Below, piece by piece: positions 1 to 7,983 of a stretch of DNA of 37,508 bases (within the stretch, counting starts at the first letter, position 1; each line of letters begins with the position of its first letter). This DNA comes from a candidate division WOR-3 bacterium (GTDB taxonomy: Bacteria > Hydrothermota > Tepidihabitantia > SM23-42). The stretch covers positions 1-37,508 of the forward strand of contig JAOUFJ010000025.1 in assembly GCA_029858255.1 (NCBI GenBank), given 5' to 3'. The notes beneath the pieces were generated by a model, which saw only the letters and a list, made by a program, of their open reading frames with translations, did not search any database and was not told where the DNA came from. The position numbers and the translations under genes were made by a program.

Positions 1-56
1 TCCATCTCCGTGATGAATGAGTAATTCTTGTGAAAATCAATGCCAACATATAACAT
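1..56 (-). mobile_element. IS110-family transposase, N-terminal 18 codons only (cut by window edge)
   Basis: Reading the minus strand from the ATG at 56 gives MLYVGIDFHKNYSFITEM and then the window ends. The VGIDFHK segment is the typical start of DEDD-type transposases of the IS110 family, where the Asp is the first catalytic acidic residue. A strong ribosome binding site (GGAGGTG) lies about 5 nt before the ATG. Only the first 18 residues are visible, so completeness, subgroup (IS110 or IS1111) and activity cannot be judged. The element extends to the left of the window. Confidence 0.8.
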
Positions 57-200
57 AATTGCACCTCCATTAAATCATAGTATATACCATGATCACAGAG
101 TTGCAATTTTTTCATAACATCAAATCTAAACATTTGACAGGCAAGAAATCTTATTAAACTGTTTCGTCACTACACTCCTCGCAACTAATCGGTCTGATTA
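57..200 (-). other. Non-coding region upstream of the IS110 transposase; possible left end of the element
   Basis: No protein-coding signal is seen between the transposase start and the promoter at 201-228. In the IS110 group the non-coding left end, upstream of the recombinase, encodes the bridge RNA that selects target and donor. This stretch is in the right place for that. I could not fold it reliably or locate the element boundary, so the role is a suggestion only. Confidence 0.25.
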
Positions 201-228
201 TTGACTTCAATCCGATTCAGCTTATAAT
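201..228 (+). promoter_or_regulatory. Sigma70-type promoter before the tRNA-Arg fragment
   Basis: TTGACT at 201-206 and TATAAT at 223-228 are separated by 16 bp. Transcription would start near 235 and run into the tRNA-Arg sequence that begins at 268. The same 16-bp spacing occurs at every other promoter-like site in the window. Confidence 0.65.
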
Positions 229-230
229 GG

Positions 231-268
231 AGTACATACTACATACTTCTTAGTACATACTGAGGAAG
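231..268 (+). repeat. 10-bp direct repeat and small hairpin ahead of the tRNA fragment
   Basis: AGTACATACT occurs at 231-240 and again at 252-261. The second copy lies in an imperfect hairpin (246-254 pairing with 259-268, loop 255-258). It may belong to the 5' leader of the tRNA transcript or to the end of the neighbouring insertion element. Function unknown. Confidence 0.35.
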
Positions 269-311
269 CGCCTGTAGCTCAACTGGATAGAGCGACGGAC
301 TTCGGAACCGT
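268..311 (+). pseudogene. tRNA-Arg(TCG), 5' fragment only
   Basis: The sequence has the 5' acceptor strand (268-274), a D arm (GCTC at 277-280, GAGC at 290-293) with the usual loop, and an anticodon arm (295-299 with 307-311) whose loop shows the anticodon TCG at 302-304. The last anticodon-stem pair is an A-A mismatch. After 311 there is no variable loop, T arm (no GTTCGA-type sequence) or 3' acceptor strand, and the NuoI-like gene ends at 334. The gene is therefore cut at its 3' half, although it still has a good promoter at 201-228. It could be the scar of a recombination or insertion event, or an assembly junction. Confidence 0.75.
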
Positions 312-333
312 CAACCGGCAAACGATCTTTTCT

Positions 334-939
334 TCAGTATCCCCAGATCTCGTGTAGGTAGACAGACCTCCGGCATTGCGGGCATAAATACCGCAGGTGT
401 TCGCTGCGATAGGGCGGGACGTCCGCACTCTTCGGTATTGATTCTTCCCCGTACTCTTGAGACAAAACCAGAAACAAATTGGGGTTAGCATATGCCAGTT
501 CACCAACGCGTTTTGCAATCCAGAGTAGATGGGATCTCGTCGTGATGACTTCACCACATCGTTCACAGAATACCAGTTCTTTCTCGATTGCCTCTTCATA
601 GTTTTCTCTGGTGATGTCAGCAAGATCATATTCCTGCGTATGCTTTATGCCTTCTTTGGTAATACAGTAAGAAACACACTGGCCACAATAAATGCATTTC
701 TCAGGGTGGTAAATTTCGCGTCGGATACCTTTCGTTAAATCATCTTCCTGTGCACGGGCGTTTGCTGGACAAACCTCAACACACGCGCCGCAGAGTACGC
801 ACTTATCAAGATTGAATTCGATCTTGCCACGGAAGGCAGGTGCTGCAGGGGAAGGTTTGAACGGAAATTTCGAAGTATAAGGACCCTTGAATATCGCTCT
901 TATTGCCTCACCGAGTTCTCTCAACTTTGGTTTGCGCAT
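334..939 (-). CDS. mbhN: NuoI/MbhN-like ferredoxin subunit of the membrane hydrogenase
   Basis: A 201-aa protein with two [4Fe-4S] motifs, C47-x2-C50-x2-C53-x3-C57 and C82-x2-C85-x2-C88-x3-C92, as in NuoI, HycF and HyfH. These subunits carry electrons between the peripheral arm and the NuoB-like cluster. A C-terminal extension holds two more CxxC pairs (C125/C128 and C186/C189), probably a metal-binding ribbon like the one in HycF-type proteins. It is the last gene of the 18-gene unit and starts directly after the mrpG stop. This peripheral-arm subunit sits at the far end from the other Fe-S genes, with all the Mrp genes between, which suggests that the Mrp genes belong to the same complex. 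The family call is firm; the exact electron path is inferred. Confidence 0.9.
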   Translation of the reverse strand: MRKPKLRELGEAIRAIFKGPYTSKFPFKPSPAAPAFRGKIEFNLDKCVLCGACVEVCPANARAQEDDLTKGIRREIYHPEKCIYCGQCVSYCITKEGIKHTQEYDLADITRENYEEAIEKELVFCERCGEVITTRSHLLWIAKRVGELAYANPNLFLVLSQEYGEESIPKSADVPPYRSEHLRYLCPQCRRSVYLHEIWGY

Positions 940-1296
940 TTAGTTTTCCTCCCGTTCGATCTGTTCACCGCCAAGTTTGTCTTTTCCATACTGGTCGAGA
1001 ATAGTGCCTTTCCACATTTTTGTACCGAAATGCAGCGAACCCTTCATTAGAGCATGTGCAGCCACCGGACTCGTAAGCAGAAGCACCGCACCGCATATCA
1101 ATGCCTTTATACCCATTGGGCTGAATCCTTTTATAAGGAAAATACCGATCATGATACCGAACGTGCCAAGTGTTACGCATTTTGTCGATGCCTGGAGGCG
1201 GTTGTAAACGTCGGGAAAACGAATGAGGCCTATCGCACCCAAAAGATCGAATAATACGCCGACCCAGATGACGATCCATCCAATTGTGCTAATCAT
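940..1296 (-). CDS. mrpG: Mrp antiporter subunit G (MbhC-like)
   Basis: A 118-aa protein starting MISTIGWIV, with three predicted membrane helices and the family signature around FPDVYNRLQAS and TLGTFG. MrpG/MnhG/MbhC is a small subunit of Mrp-type Na+/H+ antiporters and of Mbh-type hydrogenases. I chose the ATG at 1296 over an in-frame ATG at 1377 because AAAAGGAG lies just upstream, the start then overlaps the mrpF stop by 8 bp, and the 27 extra residues would not match the family. The next gene follows without any gap. Confidence 0.9.
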   Translation of the reverse strand: MISTIGWIVIWVGVLFDLLGAIGLIRFPDVYNRLQASTKCVTLGTFGIMIGIFLIKGFSPMGIKALICGAVLLLTSPVAAHALMKGSLHFGTKMWKGTILDQYGKDKLGGEQIEREEN

Positions 1297-1543
1297 CGAG
1301 ACTCCTTTTCTCCAAATACTTAGCGAGAGCGATGGTGCCGATAAAACTAAACAGAGCAAGAGAGATAGAAAGATCAATCAAATAAGGAAGGTCATAGAAC
1401 AAGGCGCTCAATCCGGTGATCCCCACGAAAAGAATACCCATGATGTCCACGCCAACTGCCCGGTCTGAAATCGAAGGACCCTGGTAGATTCTGAAAAGAC
1501 AAAGAAATCCACCAATTGCAAGAATACTCACCAACGCGCTCAT
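1289..1543 (-). CDS. mrpF: Mrp antiporter subunit F (MbhB-like)
   Basis: An 84-aa hydrophobic protein with about three membrane helices and the MrpF signature RIYQGPSISDRAVGVD. It is a small membrane subunit of the Mrp module, which couples proton and sodium movement in Mbh-type complexes. It overlaps mrpE by 4 bp at its start and mrpG by 8 bp at its end, so translational coupling is likely. Confidence 0.9.
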   Translation of the reverse strand: MSALVSILAIGGFLCLFRIYQGPSISDRAVGVDIMGILFVGITGLSALFYDLPYLIDLSISLALFSFIGTIALAKYLEKRSLDD

Positions 1544-2025
1544 TCGAATATCCTCCTTAGAAATCTCTCAAAATGTGAAGCGATGATTTTCGAAGCTTGC
1601 TCTAATTCCGGCGATTGTATCCATATCCAATGAATATACAAATAATCACCATCTATGTCGCACGTCATGGTGCCGGGTGTCAATGTAATAGAATTGGCTA
1701 GAAACACTTTTGCGATATCAGTCTTCAGTACAGTCTTTATCTTCACGATGCCAGGTTTGATCGGTCTCTCTGGATGTAGTACACGATACGCGACATCCAC
1801 ATTTGCCTTGACCATGTACCAAAGGAAGATGGGTATGTATATGACAAACCACAATATTCTGTGGATTTGTAGAAACTTAACCGGCCTGTCTGTGAAATAC
1901 CCCCCGAAGACGATGGTCGCGAGCAAAACAACGATAACTCCGGCGATCAAATGATCAATATTAACACTCAGGGTTAGAAGAAGCCAAAAACAGAAAGCAA
2001 TGATAAAATAGATCACGTATCTCAT
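1540..2025 (-). CDS. mrpE: Mrp antiporter subunit E (MbhA-like)
   Basis: A 161-aa protein with N-terminal membrane helices and a soluble C-terminal part that contains the conserved stretch SITLTPGTMTCDIDGDYLYIHW, typical of MrpE/MnhE. It is thought to help assemble or stabilise the Mrp module. It lies 9 bp after mrpD and overlaps mrpF by 4 bp. As in archaeal Mbh, the order E-F-G is kept; here the trio follows mrpD. Confidence 0.9.
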   Translation of the reverse strand: MRYVIYFIIAFCFWLLLTLSVNIDHLIAGVIVVLLATIVFGGYFTDRPVKFLQIHRILWFVIYIPIFLWYMVKANVDVAYRVLHPERPIKPGIVKIKTVLKTDIAKVFLANSITLTPGTMTCDIDGDYLYIHWIWIQSPELEQASKIIASHFERFLRRIFE

Positions 2026-2034
2026 TCGACCTCC

Positions 2035-3537
2035 TTAAAAACTCATACCTACAGAACCAAAGACGAGATTTGCATATTCGACGCCTCTGAGCAATGCGTT
2101 TGCAGCAGGACCGACAAGAAAATCAATGACCTGTTGAAAGCCGATACCGAACAAGACAATTAAGACCACAAGGAAAACCATCGCAATACGCATCGTAAAA
2201 GGTGCTTTGTTCGCTTGCGTCCGTCCCTTTTTCATAAAGACATTGTTCTCAATCTTCAAAAGATAGCCCAGAGTCAAGACGCTAAATGCGATAGCGACAA
2301 TTGCCAACCACCAAAAGCCCGCCTTCAGGGCACCTAACACAATCAAGTATTTGGCAAAGAAACCAACCAGAGGCGGCAGGCCGATCAATGACATGCTGCC
2401 GAAGCGAAAACTCCATGCCGTTGTTGGCATGTGCTCGCCCAAACCTGCGAGTTTCGTAATATCACGCGTTCCTGTAGCGTTGACGACGGAACCCGATGTC
2501 AAGAACAACAAACCCTTGCCGAGTGCGTGGGCGAGTATGTAGAAAATCGCACCCGCCACACCGTAGTAGTTGCCAATGCCGAATCCTAACATGATATAAC
2601 CAACCTGAGAAACACTGGAATAACCTAATAACCTCTTATAATCCTTCTGACTGAGTGCGGTTATGCCAGCAAAGGCAATCGACAACAAACCCATTCCAAT
2701 CAGGACATTGAAGAAAACCGGAGCGTTCGCACGGTTCAGCCCGAAGATATTGAAGACCAAACGGGCCGTCGTATACATCCCGAGCACCTTAATGAAAATC
2801 CCGGAAAGCAAGCTTGATATAGGAGCTGGCGCTGCAGGATGCGCGTCAGGCAACCAGGAATGAAATGGTACAAAGGCAGCCTTGATAGAGAAAGCAAGAA
2901 GCATCATACCCAGAACCAGCCAGAAGAACGGGGTCTGTCCAACAACTTGGAGCACATTAGCCATATCAGCAAGATTGAGTGTCGAGGTCTTCGCATACAG
3001 TAATGCGATGGAAAGCAAGAAGGTCAAACCGCCGACCTCACCCATCACCATGTACTTGAACGAAGCCTCCAGCTCTTCAGCATCCACCCCGAATGCTACA
3101 AGCGCATATGATGATATCGCTGCGATCTCAAGAAATACGAACATGTTGAAGAGATCGCCCGTGATTGAGACACCCATCATCCCGGCGGTTATCAGCATGT
3201 ACAGTGTGTAGAACTTCCACTGTCCAGTGTAGTGAGACATATACCGCAAGGAAAAAATACTTCCGGCAAACACCAGTATCGATATAACAAGAACCATGAA
3301 AGCCGACAGTGAATCGAACGCCATTACGATCCCGAGTGGAGGCGGCCAATTGCCCATTTCGTAAACGATCATTGGAAACTGCTGGGTAACCGCGGCACCA
3401 TATAGCGCGAGGATGAAAAGAGCGAATGACACGAGAGTAACGAAAATCCATATTACGGACTTGGCGATCTTGCCCAAAATAGGAATAATGAAAGCAGCAG
3501 CCAAAGGTATGGCAAAAAATAACGGAATAAATGTCAC
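2035..3537 (-). CDS. mrpD: Mrp antiporter subunit D / MbhH-like ion-pumping subunit
   Basis: A 500-aa polytopic membrane protein of the NuoL/M/N-MrpA/D superfamily, of normal length. It keeps the residues expected in the ion channel: E137 in MFVFLEIAAISSY (TM5 region), the Lys in SIKAAFVPFHSWLPDAHPA (TM7 region), and His and Lys in ILAHALGKGLLF. The SWLPDAHPAAPAPISSLLSG block is diagnostic for functional antiporter-like subunits. It is preceded by mrpC (10 bp) and followed by mrpE (9 bp). It is probably one of three ion-translocating modules of the complex. Confidence 0.93.
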   Translation of the reverse strand: MTFIPLFFAIPLAAAFIIPILGKIAKSVIWIFVTLVSFALFILALYGAAVTQQFPMIVYEMGNWPPPLGIVMAFDSLSAFMVLVISILVFAGSIFSLRYMSHYTGQWKFYTLYMLITAGMMGVSITGDLFNMFVFLEIAAISSYALVAFGVDAEELEASFKYMVMGEVGGLTFLLSIALLYAKTSTLNLADMANVLQVVGQTPFFWLVLGMMLLAFSIKAAFVPFHSWLPDAHPAAPAPISSLLSGIFIKVLGMYTTARLVFNIFGLNRANAPVFFNVLIGMGLLSIAFAGITALSQKDYKRLLGYSSVSQVGYIMLGFGIGNYYGVAGAIFYILAHALGKGLLFLTSGSVVNATGTRDITKLAGLGEHMPTTAWSFRFGSMSLIGLPPLVGFFAKYLIVLGALKAGFWWLAIVAIAFSVLTLGYLLKIENNVFMKKGRTQANKAPFTMRIAMVFLVVLIVLFGIGFQQVIDFLVGPAANALLRGVEYANLVFGSVGMSF

Positions 3538-3547
3538 ACTCGCCTCC

Positions 3548-3886
3548 TTATCCTTTCAATTTTCTGATCTCTGCAATATCGAAAGTCTTATACCGGCTGT
3601 AGATACGCAGGACAACGGTCAACATTAGGGCTGTCGTTCCAAGAGCGATTACGATTGCGGTCAGTACGAGTGCCTGAGGAATCGGATCAACAAACTTGTG
3701 CGCCATATCGACCTTGGTGATTATCGGCGCCAACATTCCAGTCCGGAAACCAATCAACGCGAAGAGAAGGTTGATCGCATACTCAATAAGGGCGAAACCG
3801 ATGACGATTTTTATCATGTTGCGTTTGGTAACAATTGCATACAAACCTATCAAGAATAGAATGATACAGCTCAGGAAAATAATCAT
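3548..3886 (-). CDS. mrpC: Mrp antiporter subunit C / NuoK-like (MbhG)
   Basis: A 112-aa protein with three predicted helices, of the NuoK/MrpC family. An acidic residue lies in the second helix region (FALIEYAINLLFALIG), and the segment GFRTGMLAPI matches the MrpC loop. NuoK/MrpC subunits link the antiporter modules to the NuoH/MrpB region. It lies 13 bp after mrpB and 10 bp before mrpD, the usual B-C-D order. Confidence 0.9.
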   Translation of the reverse strand: MIIFLSCIILFLIGLYAIVTKRNMIKIVIGFALIEYAINLLFALIGFRTGMLAPIITKVDMAHKFVDPIPQALVLTAIVIALGTTALMLTVVLRIYSRYKTFDIAEIRKLKG

Positions 3887-3899
3887 ATAATACCTCTCC

Positions 3900-4334
3900 T
3901 CAGTCCTTCACCACATACTTGACAGCCGCGAGGGCAAGGAAAATGGAGAAAAGTCCCGCGCCAACCTTAATCCCGATTGCGATGTTACAGAATGGAATGA
4001 TCCCAGCGCTCCATAGGTTCAAGGCAATTCCCTTAGGTAGAAAATTGAGGAAGAATGTTCCGGCGATTATCATCCCGGCAAGAGCAATGCCGATGAATAA
4101 CAACGCACCGACACTCTCGAAAACCGAAGTCCTGGTCTCCGACTTCTTTTCATCGGCGGGTTCGCTCCCGAAAGCCAGTATTCTCAGGATCAAAGCACCC
4201 GCTACGATCACGCCACCGGCAAAACCACCTCCAGGTGTCAGGTGCCCGTGCAGGATAATATATACCCCATAGATGAAAATGAAACCGATTATGATCGTGG
4301 TAACCGTTCTGACTATCAGACTCATACCTTTCAT
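3900..4334 (-). CDS. mrpB: Mrp antiporter subunit B (MnhB domain, MbhF-like)
   Basis: A 144-aa membrane protein with the MnhB-domain signature GHLTPGGGFAGGVIVAGAL near residue 30-48 and four predicted helices. It starts by a 4-bp overlap with the preceding MbhD/E-like gene, as is common for mrpA/mrpB pairs. It is part of the Mrp module of the hydrogenase complex. Confidence 0.92.
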   Translation of the reverse strand: MKGMSLIVRTVTTIIIGFIFIYGVYIILHGHLTPGGGFAGGVIVAGALILRILAFGSEPADEKKSETRTSVFESVGALLFIGIALAGMIIAGTFFLNFLPKGIALNLWSAGIIPFCNIAIGIKVGAGLFSIFLALAAVKYVVKD

Positions 4335-4864
4335 TTCTTCCTCCCAACGCTACGAATAAGAGCAGCCACACCTATCACTGACGTAAAGAGAACTGTCGCC
4401 TCGCCAAGTGTATCAAGCGCCCGGAAATCCAAAATCACATCCGCAACGAGATTAGCACCGCCCGTTCCAGGTAGTCCAAGTCGGATATACTCACTAGCCA
4501 CCCTCATCGTCGCATTGCCAAATGCAGGTAATTCCTGCAGAGCATTTATGATCGCTATAAAAAAGAGCAGTGCGAAGAAAGAAAAGCTGACGATCGAAAA
4601 GACGTGGGGACCCGTCATTTTCTTACCGATAGTCTCATCGATGTGCGTGGTTTGGAAAATAACCGCTACGAAAATAACGATCGTCACAACCTCGACAACG
4701 ATCTGCACAATCGCAAGATCTGGAGCTTGAACGAGTATGAACATGATAGCAACTGAGAAACCAACCGCGCCAAGTGATATCACTGCAGCCAGCAGATCCT
4801 TGATCTCAGTGGCGATAAAGGCTGCTATTATCATGAAAACAAGAAAAAGATAGAGTTCAATCAT
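4331..4864 (-). CDS. MbhD/MbhE-like subunit (MrpA C-terminal-type, DUF4040)
   Basis: A 177-aa membrane protein. The N-terminal half, with LVQAPDLAIVQIVVEVV, matches the DUF4040/MbhD region, which corresponds to a C-terminal part of MrpA and to NuoJ. The C-terminal half, with FRALDTLGEATVLFTSVIGV, matches MbhE, another fragment of MrpA. In Pyrococcus these are two genes; here they are one. No full-length MrpA is present, so its roles appear divided between this protein and the antiporter-like subunits. Confidence 0.85.
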   Translation of the reverse strand: MIELYLFLVFMIIAAFIATEIKDLLAAVISLGAVGFSVAIMFILVQAPDLAIVQIVVEVVTIVIFVAVIFQTTHIDETIGKKMTGPHVFSIVSFSFFALLFFIAIINALQELPAFGNATMRVASEYIRLGLPGTGGANLVADVILDFRALDTLGEATVLFTSVIGVAALIRSVGRKK

Positions 4865-4876
4865 TCACGCCTCCCC

Positions 4877-6772
4877 TCAAAAAACCAAAATGAGTAGAAT
4901 TACAATACCACCGAGAAAAATCCAACCGACGTACGTGTATAACTCACCAGTGTGAAGCAAAGAAGTCAGATTCCCGATCATCCCTGCGATGCGCCCGACT
5001 ATTTTGTACATAGAGGTAATAATGCGGTCGATCACGTCTTTCGAGAGTATGGCGGCACCGTCTGCTGCACCACGCAGGTAGTTATAGAAATCAAACGCTC
5101 CGCCTTCACCGAAATCATAGGTCTTCTTGAGCATCTCCATGCTATTCAGGGAAGAATAGAAATTCGGTCCGGTCATCCTTGCTGCTTCTTCCTCCATGAT
5201 CTCGCCGCCGACGAATATACGGGTCCTTCTCGGTTTCATCGCCGTACCAATCAGATACACAATGAGACCCACAATAATACCCACGATGATAAGGACAGTT
5301 GCGAGGGTAGGCGACCAGAAACCCACTTCACTTATATCATATCCCAGGCTGGGCAAAACTAGATGCTTAAGAGGCAAAGCCTGTGCAAAAACACCAAAGG
5401 CGATACACCCGAGGGCAAGAAACAGTGCGGGTACGACCATCTCAAAACGTGCCTCACGAACTTTATTCAACTCTTTCGGTCTTTCCCCAAGGAAGATTGA
5501 ATGTATCAATTTAAGGCTATAGGCGAGGGTCAGAATACTACCGAACATTGCGCAAATGAGAAAAATGAACCAAATATTGATTTTATCACTCATCTCGATT
5601 ATGCCCTGATAAATCATCCACTTCGAGTAAAAGCCGTTCAATGGCGGAACTCCAGACAAGGCAAGTGCAGCCACCACAAAGGTGAATAGCGTATAAGGCA
5701 TTTTGACACCCAACCCACCAAGAGCATCCAGGTCCGTTGTTTTCGCTCGATAATCAACAGAACCCGTACTGAGGAATAGAGCGGATTTGTAGAGTACGTT
5801 GTTCAACATGTGAAACAAAGCACCGGCAATTGCGATCGGTATGCCCGTGCCGACTCCCAATACCATATATCCTGCCTGCGATACAGTAGAGAAAGCCAAC
5901 AGCCTTTGTGCATCCTTCTGCCATAATGCCATCAGCGCCATGAAGATGATGGTTATCGAACCGATTATCATCAATGTCAACTGCAAGGGAACATACTTTG
6001 TGATGTCGAAAATGTTGTATGAGATCCTCATCAGAAGATAGAAGCCAAGCAGTTTATCCAGACTACCTGGTATGAACGCCATGGTCGATGCAGGAACGAC
6101 TTTCGATGCCTCGGGTATCCATGTGTGCAGAGGAACCGTACCGAGCTTGGCCAGCACGCCGACCAGGATCATTACATATGACACCACCAGCCAGACATCG
6201 GTGAAACGAAGCGTATTCTCGAGAGGAAAATTGAGATTACCGGTCCTCACAAGAAATATGACGATACCAAGCATCATCAAGTAATCCGAGACGCCAATAA
6301 TAGTTATCGCCTTGCGTGCCGCTGGCGAACTATATACCTTGCCTACCTGCAGAATACCGTAGAGCGAGAAAACGAGCACATTCCAGAAGAGCAAGAGGAA
6401 TATCAGATTACCACTTAGAACAACACCATTAGCGGCAGAAAGAGTGAGAGCAACGTATAAGTAGTATACTCTCTCACGCGGCATCTTCGACATTGCCCTT
6501 AAGGAATAGAGCCATATGAGAATGGCGAAGATGGCGTTAAAAAGAACAATAAACCCGGCCAGGCTATCGGCGTAGAATCTAAAGTCAATGCCAATGATTG
6601 ACGCAACGTTGTAGGATATTATCTGGGTTCTCGTAGCAATGAAGATTCGTATCGCATACCACAGCGTCAATATGAACGCCACAAGGTCAAATTCGGTCCG
6701 AAGACGATTGATGACAAAACCGAGCAGGCCGAAAAATATTGGCGCAACTATGACATAATATATCTCATTCAT
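4877..6772 (-). CDS. NuoL/HycC/EchA-like antiporter subunit (631 aa)
   Basis: A large polytopic protein of the proton-antiporter superfamily with a C-terminal extension, as in HycC, HyfB and EchA: an RIFVGGE motif, then a soluble loop and a last helix. The TM7 region keeps its Lys (KLGTVPLHTWIPEA), and HMLNNVLYKSALF keeps His and Lys. The TM5 position that normally carries the essential Glu (WE) reads FWNVLV, with Asn131. This may alter or stop ion translocation through this module while leaving its structural role. It lies 2 bp after the 402-aa antiporter-like gene and 12 bp before the MbhD/E-like gene. Confidence 0.9.
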   Translation of the reverse strand: MNEIYYVIVAPIFFGLLGFVINRLRTEFDLVAFILTLWYAIRIFIATRTQIISYNVASIIGIDFRFYADSLAGFIVLFNAIFAILIWLYSLRAMSKMPRERVYYLYVALTLSAANGVVLSGNLIFLLLFWNVLVFSLYGILQVGKVYSSPAARKAITIIGVSDYLMMLGIVIFLVRTGNLNFPLENTLRFTDVWLVVSYVMILVGVLAKLGTVPLHTWIPEASKVVPASTMAFIPGSLDKLLGFYLLMRISYNIFDITKYVPLQLTLMIIGSITIIFMALMALWQKDAQRLLAFSTVSQAGYMVLGVGTGIPIAIAGALFHMLNNVLYKSALFLSTGSVDYRAKTTDLDALGGLGVKMPYTLFTFVVAALALSGVPPLNGFYSKWMIYQGIIEMSDKINIWFIFLICAMFGSILTLAYSLKLIHSIFLGERPKELNKVREARFEMVVPALFLALGCIAFGVFAQALPLKHLVLPSLGYDISEVGFWSPTLATVLIIVGIIVGLIVYLIGTAMKPRRTRIFVGGEIMEEEAARMTGPNFYSSLNSMEMLKKTYDFGEGGAFDFYNYLRGAADGAAILSKDVIDRIITSMYKIVGRIAGMIGNLTSLLHTGELYTYVGWIFLGGIVILLILVF

Positions 6773-6774
6773 TT

Positions 6775-7983
6775 CTACAATCCCCCTGTGGTCAGATAAT
6801 GCACTGGTTGATAGAAGAATATTCCGAGCAGCAGTGAAACCATCGCGAGGATAAACACCACTGCCACGCCCGTGTAACTCGGCCGTTTGGCGCGCAGTTT
6901 GTAGACATCACATCTCTCTCCAAAGAAGAGTTCATGGTAAAATCTGGTGTTGTATAGTAGCGTAAAAATCGCCGCCACTATTGCTCCGATTCCGAAATAG
7001 GCAGTCTTTTCAACCGCTCCAATCACCACCGTCAATTTCGAAAAGAACCCAAGCATTGGGAAGAATCCGACAATTGAACCGACCAGCATCGCCATGGAGA
7101 CTGCGAGAACGGGTGACAATCTGAGCAAACAGGCAACATTCCTCATATCATCTTCGCCTGTGGCATCCTCGATGACACCCACACCGTAGAACAATCCCGA
7201 TTTAGCCAAAGCATGCGCCGCGATGTACAGAACGCCTCCGAGTATTCCATAGGTACCTCCCACTGCGAAGGCGAGTATCACAAAACCCAGCTGGCTAATA
7301 GTCGAGAAAGCTAGCAGGCTCCGGAGTTTATACACTCTCAGTGCGACACCGCCTCCGATGATGCTGGAAATGATAGCAATCCACGCCACAGTGTTGAAGA
7401 ATACAGGAGCAGCATAATTACCCATAGTAAAGAGACGGAGGAAGAGGATTGCACCAAGATTCTCTGCTATGCCTGCCAGACTGGCGCCTATCGCCGAGGG
7501 GATGGCGTTATAGGCAGGTGCCAGCCAGATATGGAGAGGGATCGTAACCGACTTGGTGAGTATCCCGATCAAGATCAATATCGCTGCCGTGTCATTTATT
7601 ACGATGATCCCCGGTAAATTGAATGTCCCATTATCCATGTACAGTATCGAAAATCCGATCAGCATCAGGGTCGCAGCCGCAAAATTGACCAGGAAGGTGA
7701 GCGTACCGGCAGATATCTCACCGTCCCCACGGTAATAGGCAACTGCCCTCCACACCGCAAATGTTGAGATTTCCCAGAGTATGTACATCAACAATAGATT
7801 ATATGTCAACGCGACGCCCACACCAGATCCGACGATCAGAAAGAGCATGATGTAGAATTCCAGGCGATGTCCCTTTTCTCGATTTGTAGCCAGACCGTAT
7901 ATCAGAGACATAAGACCAATAAAAACAAATATTGCACTGAGGAAAATCCCATAATGGTCAACGAAAAAATCTAATCCAATCAT
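6775..7983 (-). CDS. NuoN/NuoM-like antiporter subunit, short form (402 aa)
   Basis: A polytopic protein of the NuoL/M/N superfamily. It keeps the TM5 Glu (E71 in LWEISTF), a TM7-type Lys (TKSVTIPLHIWLAPA) and His/Lys in IAAHALAKSGLF, so it looks able to move ions. E71 lies about 65 residues earlier than in typical 480-510 aa homologues, so one or two N-terminal helices appear to be missing. The start overlaps the large-subunit gene by 4 bp, which supports the chosen ATG and argues against a longer product. Confidence 0.88.
   Translation of the reverse strand: MIGLDFFVDHYGIFLSAIFVFIGLMSLIYGLATNREKGHRLEFYIMLFLIVGSGVGVALTYNLLLMYILWEISTFAVWRAVAYYRGDGEISAGTLTFLVNFAAATLMLIGFSILYMDNGTFNLPGIIVINDTAAILILIGILTKSVTIPLHIWLAPAYNAIPSAIGASLAGIAENLGAILFLRLFTMGNYAAPVFFNTVAWIAIISSIIGGGVALRVYKLRSLLAFSTISQLGFVILAFAVGGTYGILGGVLYIAAHALAKSGLFYGVGVIEDATGEDDMRNVACLLRLSPVLAVSMAMLVGSIVGFFPMLGFFSKLTVVIGAVEKTAYFGIGAIVAAIFTLLYNTRFYHELFFGERCDVYKLRAKRPSYTGVAVVFILAMVSLLLGIFFYQPVHYLTTGGL

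Noticed and set aside
1297-1377. Longer start of mrpG at 1377
   Set aside because: The extra 27 residues overlap mrpF coding sequence and do not fit the family; the ATG at 1296 has a good ribosome binding site.
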